Shown: piece by piece, positions 42,406 to 50,116 of the stretch
How the letters are laid out: every line of letters begins with the position of its first letter
How positions within the stretch are numbered: the first letter of the stretch is position 1
Source of the DNA: Raoultibacter timonensis
GTDB lineage: Bacteria; Actinomycetota; Coriobacteriia; Coriobacteriales; Eggerthellaceae
DNA: 54,304 nt
NCBI RefSeq assembly: GCF_900240215.1
Contig: NZ_LT964679.1
Span: forward strand, 2,277,194-2,331,497
Direction of reading: 5' to 3'
The notes under the pieces: model-generated
The model's input: only the letters and a program-made list of their open reading frames with translations
What the model was told of the DNA's origin: nothing
Databases searched by the model: none
Program-made: the position numbers and the translations under genes

Positions 42406-42680
42406 TCAGGTGCCATACCCGCTTCCCGCACAAACCTCGAGATCCGCAGCTACATACCGCCATCGACACGCGTCTGCCCAGCGCATCGAGCGCAGGATCG
42501 CCACCCAGTCTTTGCTCACGCCCTTCTCGTGCAGTTCGGTAAGACGCTCGAACGTTTTCTCGAGATTCTCTGCATCGATAAGCGCAACTCGACAATGCCT
42601 CCCGCACCTGACGCACGAGAAGCCGCTTGTCGGGCACCCGCACGGGCATGCTGAGTTTGGCCGTGCGTCAGATTCCGAGT
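42406..42680 (-). pseudogene. Unidentified coding remnant without start codon
   Basis: A minus-strand frame open for about 90 codons ends at TGA 42406. It reads a Cys-rich part (CPCGCPTSGFSCVRCGRHC) and then an ordinary-looking helix, VALIDAENLEKTFERLTEL, HEKGVSKDWVAILRSMRWAD. Third codon positions are G/C-rich like the real genes here, yet no start codon or ribosome site exists upstream, where the frame runs into the repeat element. I take it as the 3' end of a decayed gene, perhaps broken by that element. Confidence 0.35.
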
Positions 42681-42681
42681 T

Positions 42682-42846
42682 CGTGGCAGAAAAACGGAGT
42701 TATTCGTCGCCAAAAGAGACCTCTGGCACAGCCGGTTTTTCGGTCGCCTTTCTGAACTGGTGAAACAAAGCGGCCCGTTACAAAAGCTGAGCGTTTTGCC
42801 GTGCGGAGGGGATTTTGGAGACGAATAACTCCGCTTTTCTGCCACG
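42682..42846. repeat. Dispersed inverted-repeat element, copy 2
   Basis: Arms of 34 bases (42682-42715 and 42813-42846) match in inverted orientation except at two positions; a 97-base centre lies between. Arms contain GGAGTTATTCGTC and end in GTGGCAGAAAA. The right half (GTTTTGCCGTGCGGAGGGG, then GACGAATAACTCCG) parallels the copy at 20908-21067. No open frame is inside, so it looks like a MITE-like or palindromic repeat. Confidence 0.75.
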
Positions 42847-43000
42847 AGCAGGCGCCAGCTCGCAATCATGGTGAGCGACGGGCTCCAAGGTTACACGACG
42901 GGTTACAAAGTTACCCCGCAACTTCGCTGGGGGGAGATTCGCACAAAGCACCGTCGCGGCATACTCGATCGCATCCGAAACCACGAGGGAAAGGTTCGAT

Positions 43001-45019
43001 ATGAGGATGAATGAGAAGCTGGACACTGCAAGAGCGAACGCGTCGGGCGCGTCGGGTGCGTCGGGCATCGCACGGTCGGGCGCGTCGGGTGCAGCAAGCG
43101 CACAGGGGATCACGCGCCGCGGGTTTATCGCAGGCGCCGCCATCGCGGGCGTGAACATCGCGCTGTTCGGCCTGTCGGGCTGCGCGCCAAGCGCATCGGC
43201 CGGCGGCGAGAACGGCCAATTCAAAGCGGGAACGTACACCGGGATCGGCCAAGGCAAATTCGCACCCATCACTGTAGAGGTCACGTTCGGGGAGTCGAGC
43301 ATCGAGAGCGTAAACGTGATCGATCACGAGGAGACCAAGTACATCTCCGATACCGCGCTCGAAACGATTCCCGCCGCAATCGTCGAGCACCAATCGCTCG
43401 GCGTCGACACGATCGCCGGCGCTACGCTCACGAGCACGGCCATCATCGCAGCGTGCGAAGACTGCGTCAAGCAAGCGGGCGGCAGCGCGAGCAAGCTCAA
43501 GGGCAACTACGAGAAGCCGGCTCCTTCGACCGAGGTCGTCGAGCTCGAAGCCGACATCGTCATCGTCGGCGCAGGCGCAAGCGGAACCGTTGCCGCTGTA
43601 AACGCAGCGCGCCTCGGTGCGAAGAAAGTCGTCGTGCTCGAGAAGAGCTGCAACGTGGGAGGCAACGCGCTCGTCAGCGGCGGCTACCTCGAATACGTGC
43701 ATGCACCCGAGGATCTGCGCGAGGAGATGACCGACAATTACACCGTCGAGCTCGAGGCTAATGTTGCCGCAGCGGCCGATATCATGCCCGCCGCCGATCT
43801 CGAAAAGCTCAAGGCCGACATCGAGGCCTGGAAGGCGTCGGGCTCGACCAAGGTGTTCGACTCGGTGGAGCTCCATGCGCTCCAGTATGCGATTCAGGGC
43901 GAAGGAGCCTACGCCGACATGCTGATCTCCGGCCAGCACATCGCCGAACTCGACGATTGGCTCGCGACGAGCGGGTTCGAGTTCAAGCCGCTCGTCGGCA
44001 TCGTCGGATACTCGTGGCCTCGCTGGACCTCATCGGTCAACGGCACCTGCGGCCAGGGGTACTTCGAGTTCTACACCTCCATGATCGACGAGAACGACTA
44101 CCCGGTGGAAATCTACCTCAACACCCCGGCGCGCGAGCTCATCACCGACGGCGGCACCGTCACGGGCGTCGTCGCCCAAGGCGCCGACGGCACGACCTAC
44201 CGCGTCCCCGCCGAGAAGGGCGTCATCCTCGCAACCGGCGGCTTCTCGGGCAATCCCGATATGCTGCGCGAGTACAATACGCGCTGGGACTGGGATCCCA
44301 AGCAGATCATCCCCACAACCAACGCCTTCGGCCATACGGGCGACGGCATCGAGATGGCGCTCGCCCTCGGCGGCGCAACGGCGGCCATGGATACGCAGAT
44401 GCCCTTCCCGTTCGCGGACTGCAAGAACTCCACCGACGAAACGACCGTCGGCGACGACATCGACTGCCCAATCGTCAACAAGGAAGGCAAGCGCTTCATG
44501 AACGAAGTGCTCGACCGCTTCACCATGACCGAGCACATCATGGCGCAGCCCGACCAGATGATGTTCATGATCTCCGACAAGGACACCTGCTGGATCGACG
44601 GCGAAGTCAACCGCTACGGCCGCAACGTCGAGAATCTCATCAACCAAGGGCAGCTTTTCCGCGCCGACACACTCGAAGAGCTCGCCGCGCTCATGGGCGT
44701 CGACGCCGGCACGTTCGTCGAAACGATCGAGCAGTACAACGAGTACGCCCGCCAAGGCGAGGATCCCGATTTCGGCCGCACGAACTTCACCGAGCACAGC
44801 CCCATCGAGAACCCCCCGTTCTACGCATCGCCGCGCACGTGGGCCATGCACATCACCGTCGGCGGCCTCGTCGTGGATTCCGCAACTGACTACACCGTCA
44901 TCGGCGAAAACGGCAACCGCATCGAAGGCCTGCACGCCATCGGCGAAACCACGCTCGGCAGCTGCGGCATCGGCGTTCAGGGCGAGGGTTACGCGATCGC
45001 CCAGGCGCTGTTCGGGTAG
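43001..45019 (+). CDS. Tat-exported flavoprotein reductase with one FMN-binding domain
   Basis: This 672-residue protein has an unusual Ser/Gly/Ala repeat (GASGASG) before its Tat motif ITRRGFIAG (Arg39-Arg40) and lipobox LSGC (Cys61). An FMN_bind domain (about 73-160) carries DTIAGATLT with Thr142 as likely flavin site; the FAD domain starts VIVGAGASGTVAAV (187-200). The loop PPFYASPRTWAMHITVGGLVVD keeps a His before T-x-GG. This single-FMN layout is that of urocanate/fumarate-type reductases of anaerobes. ATG 43001 has AAAGG six bases upstream. No regulator gene is adjacent; the nearest upstream gene is the divergent SnoaL-like lipoprotein. Confidence 0.9.
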   Translation: MRMNEKLDTARANASGASGASGIARSGASGAASAQGITRRGFIAGAAIAGVNIALFGLSGCAPSASAGGENGQFKAGTYTGIGQGKFAPITVEVTFGESSIESVNVIDHEETKYISDTALETIPAAIVEHQSLGVDTIAGATLTSTAIIAACEDCVKQAGGSASKLKGNYEKPAPSTEVVELEADIVIVGAGASGTVAAVNAARLGAKKVVVLEKSCNVGGNALVSGGYLEYVHAPEDLREEMTDNYTVELEANVAAAADIMPAADLEKLKADIEAWKASGSTKVFDSVELHALQYAIQGEGAYADMLISGQHIAELDDWLATSGFEFKPLVGIVGYSWPRWTSSVNGTCGQGYFEFYTSMIDENDYPVEIYLNTPARELITDGGTVTGVVAQGADGTTYRVPAEKGVILATGGFSGNPDMLREYNTRWDWDPKQIIPTTNAFGHTGDGIEMALALGGATAAMDTQMPFPFADCKNSTDETTVGDDIDCPIVNKEGKRFMNEVLDRFTMTEHIMAQPDQMMFMISDKDTCWIDGEVNRYGRNVENLINQGQLFRADTLEELAALMGVDAGTFVETIEQYNEYARQGEDPDFGRTNFTEHSPIENPPFYASPRTWAMHITVGGLVVDSATDYTVIGENGNRIEGLHAIGETTLGSCGIGVQGEGYAIAQALFG

Positions 45020-45057
45020 ACGTAGAACCCGCTTCGTCAGAGCATCGGCAAAACCAA

Positions 45058-45094
45058 GAGCCGGCCTTCACCGCAAAGGCCGGCTCTGCTTATT
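45058..45094 (+). terminator. Terminator after the FMN/FAD flavoprotein gene
   Basis: A perfect 11-bp stem GAGCCGGCCTT/AAGGCCGGCTC with a 7-base loop, followed by TGCTTATT. Confidence 0.75.
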
Positions 45095-45119
45095 GCCGTC
45101 AGAGCATTCCATCACCCAC

Positions 45120-45845
45120 CTAAACGGCGCACGACGCCTGCGCATCGGCGATCCCACCTACCGATTCACGACGTCGCGCTTTATCGACGCGCTCCCGCCG
45201 CACGCGCAAAACCCCATAGAGGGCAAGGACGCCGAAGTACTGAGCAACGGCCACCGCGGAAGCAGTCGACCCGCCGAGCGCCGAAGGCGCAAGCGCCACA
45301 ATCGCGTGCATGCACACGAGCGCAAAAAACGGGTAGGCGAGTCTTTGTACGGCCTTCCATGCGCGTGCGGGCATACGACTCTTCACCACCCGGAAAGACG
45401 TAACGGTAAGCACCCCGAGCAAAACGGAGACCACGGCGGCGATCGCAAACGCAAGGTACAGGTTCGTCGCAACCGCCGCCGCTCCATCGAACAGGCGCAC
45501 AAGGTACGCCGACGCGTAGCGAACAACATGAGCGCACACGAGAATAGCCGCAGCGATGGACAGCTCTGCACGAATCGGAGCAAGACATCCGCGCATCCGA
45601 GACCCCTCGCCAAGCACCCCTGTGAACATAACGATGGCGAAGAGCGAAAAGGCAATGTAGCAACGGCCCATGGGGATAACGAACGCGGCAACAACCGCCG
45701 GGGGCAGAAGCGCTGAATCGGATACCGCAAACGCCAGCGCCATGGCCGCCGCAAGAAGATAGAAGAGCAGAGGGAGCCGCTTAACCAAAGTGCGAAACGT
45801 GAAAACGAACGCCGTCGTAACGAGAAAGGTCACTGCGAGCATCAT
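45120..45845 (-). CDS. Ferric reductase-like/MsrQ-like haem-b membrane protein
   Basis: This 241-residue protein has six or so helices and the ferric-reductase-like transmembrane pattern: RAELSIAAAILVCAHVVRYASAYL and VTSFRVVKSRMPARAWKAVQRLAYPFFALVCMHAIVAL, with His residues in CAHVV and MHAIV suited to bind haem b. MsrQ, a relative, passes electrons from quinol to the periplasmic molybdoenzyme MsrP. Here the gene is the last of a DmsA/DmsB/TorD operon that lacks a DmsC- or NrfD-type anchor, so it may be the quinol-linked membrane partner (inference). ATG 45845 overlaps the TorD stop by four bases. Confidence 0.75.
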   Translation of the reverse strand: MMLAVTFLVTTAFVFTFRTLVKRLPLLFYLLAAAMALAFAVSDSALLPPAVVAAFVIPMGRCYIAFSLFAIVMFTGVLGEGSRMRGCLAPIRAELSIAAAILVCAHVVRYASAYLVRLFDGAAAVATNLYLAFAIAAVVSVLLGVLTVTSFRVVKSRMPARAWKAVQRLAYPFFALVCMHAIVALAPSALGGSTASAVAVAQYFGVLALYGVLRVRRERVDKARRRESVGGIADAQASCAV

Positions 45846-46600
45846 TGCGTGCGCCCCCCGCATGCACACGAGCGAACCGCCGCAATGGCGGATAGATCAT
45901 CGCGCACGAACGCGGCAATCATATTGGCAACCAGCGCGTACATGCTCCCCTCGTCGTTTTTGCCCAAATCGGCTGCATACAGGGAAAACCACCGCGTTGC
46001 GTGATCGTTCAAAAACCGCTCCTGACCATCGAGCAAACGCCGCAACTCCTCGAACGGGGCAAAGGCATCTTCGGATGCGCTTTTGCTGGCTCCGTCTTCT
46101 TGCCCGGGGAAAACAACATCCCATACCTCGAGCGTTTTTTCCGCCATCTTCGCCATGAAAGCGCACTCGAGCGAGAGATGGTCATCGGGCACCTTTCCGC
46201 GCTCCTGAAGCTCGTAGCCGAACTCGCGGTACGCCTCGCGCACTTCGAGTGTGCTTTTCTGAAACAGCAAACGTCGATGGCTCACATACATCGACTCCCA
46301 CGGATAGGCGTCGTTCAAATCGGGGCCTTCGACCAATCGCATATAGGAAGACTTCAACTCGTCAAGACGGTTTCCTTCCGTAAAGACAGGCGCCCGGTCT
46401 GCAAGGTAAACCCTCAGGCGATCGTAGGCGTCGTTCGGCTCGTCTGTCGCAAGCCGCAACGCCCCATCGGTAAAGTCGTTGGCAATCGCCCCGATCAAAC
46501 GTTCGTCGGGTTCGCCGCTGAACACCGTATGAGCGAGTTCGTATAGGTAGGCGCGAGCAGTCAGCAAAAGCCGCGCATCATCGCGAGTCAAAGGTTCCAT
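45842..46600 (-). CDS. TorD/DmsD-family molybdoenzyme chaperone
   Basis: This 252-residue all-helical cytoplasmic protein has the TorD landmark YMRLVEGPDLNDAYPWESMYVS and a second conserved stretch PDDHLSLECAFMAKMAEK. Such chaperones bind the Tat signal of a molybdoenzyme and hold it until the cofactor is loaded. The C-terminus is Cys-containing (CACGG). ATG 46600 has TAAGGAGG eight bases upstream. It follows the DmsB-like gene by 113 bases, which contain a long hairpin, and overlaps the membrane-protein gene by four bases. The client is surely the DmsA-like enzyme of the same operon. Confidence 0.9.
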   Translation of the reverse strand: MEPLTRDDARLLLTARAYLYELAHTVFSGEPDERLIGAIANDFTDGALRLATDEPNDAYDRLRVYLADRAPVFTEGNRLDELKSSYMRLVEGPDLNDAYPWESMYVSHRRLLFQKSTLEVREAYREFGYELQERGKVPDDHLSLECAFMAKMAEKTLEVWDVVFPGQEDGASKSASEDAFAPFEELRRLLDGQERFLNDHATRWFSLYAADLGKNDEGSMYALVANMIAAFVRDDLSAIAAVRSCACGGRTQ

Positions 46601-46616
46601 GAAAATCCTCCTTAGC

Positions 46617-46672
46617 GGATCGGACGCAGGCGCCATCCGGCGAAAGAGCTCGCCGGGCGCCGCGTCCGATCC
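46617..46672 (-). other. Intercistronic stem-loop between DmsB-like and TorD genes
   Basis: GGATCGGACGC-GGCGCC pairs with its complement across 46617-46634 and 46656-46672 with one bulge; an inner CCGGCG/CGCCGG pair extends it. It ends 16 bases before the TorD start and may lower chaperone expression relative to the enzyme genes or be a processing site. Confidence 0.55.
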
Positions 46673-46713
46673 CGGACGGTCGAGTTCGACCGATAGCCTG
46701 CCTCGGCCCCTTC

Positions 46714-47295
46714 TTACAGAATAAGCTGGTCGACGTCTTCGTCGAGCATGCACTCCTTGATGACCATGGCCAAGTTGGGTACGGTCTTCGACGAATCGGG
46801 CATGACGGCGCAGTCGGCAACGAGATCCTCGCCCGCATGGGCGGCCTTGAGCTCGTCGATATCGCCGAATTCGAGCACGCGCTGCGGGCAAGCCGCCACG
46901 CATGCGGGTTGCTCACCCTTTTCGCGCAGGGAAACGCACCCATCGCACTTCATGGCGATACCCTTTTCCTCGATAAGCACCGGCTCGCCGTACGGGCAGG
47001 CAACCACGCAGGTTCCGCAACCGATGCACAGTTCTTCGTCAATGACGACGGTCCCGTCTTCGAGCTTGGAGATCGCCCCCGTTGCGCATTCGGCGAAGCA
47101 GGCGGGGCTGAAACAGTGGTTGCACGCCATGGAGACGTGGTACATGTGCACGTCGTATCCCGATCCCGCACACCAGCTTGTCACATGGCGGAAATCAACG
47201 CCAACCTCGAGTCGATTAACATCCTTGCATGCCACTTGGCAAGCATGGCATCCGATGCAGTTGTCCGCATCGAAGTAAAACCCTATCTGTCCCAT
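46714..47295 (-). CDS. DmsB-like four-cluster ferredoxin subunit
   Basis: This 193-residue protein has sixteen Cys in the four-cluster pattern: Cys13/16/19/23 (CIGCHACQVAC), 58/61/66/70 (CNHCFSPACFAEC), 90/93/96/100 (CIGCGTCVVAC) and 117/120/132/136 (CDGC...CVAAC). It should carry electrons from a membrane quinol oxidase to the DmsA-like catalytic subunit whose gene ends 11 bases upstream. It lacks its own signal and would be exported with the catalytic subunit. Cys42 in SWCAGSG is extra. Confidence 0.93.
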   Translation of the reverse strand: MGQIGFYFDADNCIGCHACQVACKDVNRLEVGVDFRHVTSWCAGSGYDVHMYHVSMACNHCFSPACFAECATGAISKLEDGTVVIDEELCIGCGTCVVACPYGEPVLIEEKGIAMKCDGCVSLREKGEQPACVAACPQRVLEFGDIDELKAAHAGEDLVADCAVMPDSSKTVPNLAMVIKECMLDEDVDQLIL

Positions 47296-47306
47296 CTCGA
47301 TTCCCC

Positions 47307-49970
47307 CTATTCCTCATCCGGCAGCGGAATGTCGAGCGGCCAATCGCAGTCGGGCAGAAGCTCGATATCGCCGGTGTATTTCTCGTAGTCGACAAGCGTG
47401 CCGTTCCAACCGTTTGACAAGAAAGCCGTCTCGTTGCAGGAGCTGGTCAAAACGTTGTCGGCGCCAGCCGTATCGATTCCCGTAGCCTCGTCGATGCAAA
47501 CCGCTGCGCCATGAGGAATCGCGATAACGCCGGGCATAACCGTGCGTGACACCGATGCGGGGCGGATAAACGCTCCGTTGTCGTTATGCACGAGAATGAT
47601 ATCGCCGTCTTCGATGCCCTTTTCTTCTGCATCGCTTTTGTTGATGAACACGGGATTGGTCATAGCCTCACGCAACCACGGCAAATTATCCATATCCGAA
47701 TGTGCGCGACGCAGATAGTGCACGTGCGTCAGCTGGAACGGATACGGCCCGCGGACCTTGTTTTCCCAGTCGATGAACGTATCGGTAAATCCTTCATGCT
47801 GATCCATATATTTGGGCAAAGGAGAAGGATCGATGATCCGCTCGACATCGCCCTTCATCATTGCGAACAAATCACCTTTGGCCTGGCAATATATTTCCAG
47901 CTTGCCGCTTGCCGTCGTAGGGAGGGGATTGGTCTCGGGATCGTCGCGGAACTCTTTGAGCGCAATGTACACGAACGGATCGTCCGCGGAACGCTTCACG
48001 CGATATACGCCATCCCTGAGGAACTGCTCGAGAGGAATGCGCCCCACTTGAGGTGCGCCTTCGACACCGTACTTCGTAAAATCGTCCTCAGCAATGGAAA
48101 GCAGGGGCTCGTAGCCGGAACCGTCCTCCTTCACCACCGTAGCGCCGACCATAGCATCCATCCATTGCTGCTGATCGGTTTTGGGCATGATTTCAGCGAA
48201 GTCAACGTCAAGACGGCTCGCCACCGCCTCGGCAATTTCCCAATCGGTTTTACTCTCGAACAAAGGGTCAACGGCCTTATTACGCGCGAACGTATTCTCT
48301 TTATCGGTGGCAACATCGTAATATGTGGTGGTGTTGTATTCCCAACGTGTGCAGATGGGCAGAACGATATCGGAGTAACGCGCGTCGGTTTTCATGGTGT
48401 ACACCTGGGCGCATGCGAAATCGACCTTGCGGTACGCCTCAATGCCCGTATTAACATCCATCTGAGTCTGCAACACGTTTTTCTGCTCGCTGACAATAAC
48501 ATGAATATCGATATCGCGCTCTTCGGGAGCATGAAGCTCGCCGCGAAGAACACCTACGTCGTAGTACTTCCCCGTCACAACAGCATTCCATAGCTCGCTC
48601 CACGGAATGGTATTGTCCACAGGATTGACCGCCCCCGCGCCCTGATACGGGGGCACGTAAGAGCCTGCAAGCGAAACAAGCGTAGCGCCGCGGTTAAGCG
48701 TCGAATAGTTATGATCGAGGCCGCTAGCATTTCCCGGTTTCCCGAAATGGCCACCCATCGCAGATACAGCCATGAGGGCATGGGGGAAATTCTCTGCTCC
48801 CTTAGCACGTGCAGGCGCACCGTTGCTCGAGATGAAACAATCGTTTTCGCAACCGAGTATATCGGCGAGGCGCTCGATTTTTTCCACCGGCGTACCGCAA
48901 AGCTCGCTTGCCCATTCGGGCGTCTTCTCCACCCCATCGTAGAGGCCTAAAACATAATCGCGGAAGTTTTCGCTCATCTTGGCATCATCGGGCATGTGCT
49001 CAGAGTCGAACCCCACGGTACAGTTGTTCAGAAAATCCCAGTCTATGAGGGATCCTCCCTCATCGCGCGTAATCATGGAATACGCCACGGCAAGAAGCAG
49101 CGCCGTATCGCCACCAGGACGCACGGGGATCCATTCGGCATCGGTGAACCCAGCAGATGCGTTGTAATCGGGTCCAACGAAAACGAACTTAACACCTGCC
49201 TGCTTGAAATTCTTGATGTAATACGAGGGATTTCCAAATGCGGCCCATGCGGGATTATTGCCCCACATTACAAGATAATCCGAGTTGAGAATGTCATAGC
49301 GATCGTTAAGCTGACCATACGTTACGCCGAACAGACCTTCTGCATAGTACTCGAACGTCCCATCGGATTGACAGCCAGTCTGCTTGGTGAATCCGCCGAA
49401 AGCATTCAACACACCGCCCATGTATCCCTCAAGGCCAGCATCCAGATAGAGAATGGAGCTGTTACCGTATTTCTCTTTCGCATTCTTCAACTCCGCAGCG
49501 ATGTAGTCGAGCGCTTCGTCCCAGCTAATGCGTTCCCACTCGTCACGGCCACGCAGACTCTTATCGCCTCCGGTCAACGGCTCCCAATGCTTACGCTTCA
49601 TGGGGTATTTCAAGCGATCCGCGCCGAAAACCTGCTGCTGGACCGATCGTCCACGGATGCAGCCGCGCGATTGCGGCCAGTCCCAGCTATCCTCGTGCGT
49701 ATCATCGGTCTTCTGACGCAGAACCACGCCATCTTTCACAAGCACCTTGTTCAAGCAGCGTCCACCGCAATTGTGCCAGCAGCTTACCGGTATCCATTCG
49801 GCACCCTCCTCCAAAGGTCCCGATTCCGAAGATGCCGTTTCGGTTTCTTGGAGATTATTTTCACTGCACCCCGCAAGAGAAAGTCCCGCGAGCGTTGCCG
49901 TTGCGGCAGCGCTCGCCGCAACAAACGCGCGCCGATCTATATCTTTCTTCGCAATAGCATCGATATTCAT
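47307..49970 (-). CDS. DmsA-like Tat-exported molybdopterin reductase
   Basis: This 887-residue catalytic subunit has Tat motif IDRRAFVAA (Arg13-Arg14) and lipobox LAGC (Cys35), then a [4Fe-4S] site CWHNCGGRCLNKV (Cys64, 68, 72) with Cys104 in SRGCIRG, the DmsA-type CX3CX3C spacing. Pterin-binding stretches include VMWGNNPAWAAFGNPSYYIKNF and the C-terminal FQLTHVHYLRRAHSDMDNLPWLREA; HNDNGAFIRPASVSRTVMPGVIAIPHG is the last domain. It should reduce an S- or N-oxide-like or other organic acceptor outside the membrane. Its partners are the DmsB-like, TorD-like and haem-b-like genes downstream. Opposite lies the Crp/Fe-S regulator gene. Start ATG 49970 has GGAGGG. Confidence 0.92.
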   Translation of the reverse strand: MNIDAIAKKDIDRRAFVAASAAATATLAGLSLAGCSENNLQETETASSESGPLEEGAEWIPVSCWHNCGGRCLNKVLVKDGVVLRQKTDDTHEDSWDWPQSRGCIRGRSVQQQVFGADRLKYPMKRKHWEPLTGGDKSLRGRDEWERISWDEALDYIAAELKNAKEKYGNSSILYLDAGLEGYMGGVLNAFGGFTKQTGCQSDGTFEYYAEGLFGVTYGQLNDRYDILNSDYLVMWGNNPAWAAFGNPSYYIKNFKQAGVKFVFVGPDYNASAGFTDAEWIPVRPGGDTALLLAVAYSMITRDEGGSLIDWDFLNNCTVGFDSEHMPDDAKMSENFRDYVLGLYDGVEKTPEWASELCGTPVEKIERLADILGCENDCFISSNGAPARAKGAENFPHALMAVSAMGGHFGKPGNASGLDHNYSTLNRGATLVSLAGSYVPPYQGAGAVNPVDNTIPWSELWNAVVTGKYYDVGVLRGELHAPEERDIDIHVIVSEQKNVLQTQMDVNTGIEAYRKVDFACAQVYTMKTDARYSDIVLPICTRWEYNTTTYYDVATDKENTFARNKAVDPLFESKTDWEIAEAVASRLDVDFAEIMPKTDQQQWMDAMVGATVVKEDGSGYEPLLSIAEDDFTKYGVEGAPQVGRIPLEQFLRDGVYRVKRSADDPFVYIALKEFRDDPETNPLPTTASGKLEIYCQAKGDLFAMMKGDVERIIDPSPLPKYMDQHEGFTDTFIDWENKVRGPYPFQLTHVHYLRRAHSDMDNLPWLREAMTNPVFINKSDAEEKGIEDGDIILVHNDNGAFIRPASVSRTVMPGVIAIPHGAAVCIDEATGIDTAGADNVLTSSCNETAFLSNGWNGTLVDYEKYTGDIELLPDCDWPLDIPLPDEE

Positions 49971-50010
49971 ATTCCCTCCTTCTCGTCTATGCCCAATTTC
50001 AAACCAACGG

Positions 50011-50039
50011 TCATGCGCATGACGTCTTTTGTCATTTTA
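50011..50039. promoter_or_regulatory. Dyads and -10 box in the DmsA/regulator divergent region
   Basis: A perfect palindrome TCATGCGCATGA (50011-50022) is followed by ATGAC-N7-GTCAT (50019-50035), close to the 5-6-5 layout of Crp/Fnr sites. A minus-strand TAAAAT (50039-50034) overlaps the right arm. The natural candidate binder is the Crp-like protein encoded at 50117 (inference). A plus-strand TATACT at 50084-50089 could serve that gene, between two GCAACAT copies. Confidence 0.45.
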
Positions 50040-50116
50040 GGGCGCGGTACTCAGAGCCATGTATTTTATGCAACATAGTGATGTATACTTCGCAACATGA
50101 CTCCCTGGAGGTCCGT

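Larger units (their letters stand above)
42256..43000. other. 745-base region with a gene remnant and a repeat element
   Basis: Between the divergent SnoaL-like and flavoprotein genes. It holds a probable minus-strand coding remnant (42406-42680) and the second copy of the inverted-repeat element (42682-42846). The last 150 bases should contain the promoter of the gene at 43001, but no clear boxes were found. Confidence 0.5.

Noticed and set aside
42329..42763. Plus-strand 144-codon and overlapping minus-strand open frames
   Set aside because: Arg/Ser-rich shadow sequences; the third minus frame ending at 42406 reads more like real protein.
42682..42846. Insertion sequence
   Set aside because: Inverted arms are present but the centre of 97 bases cannot encode a transposase; kept as a repeat element only.
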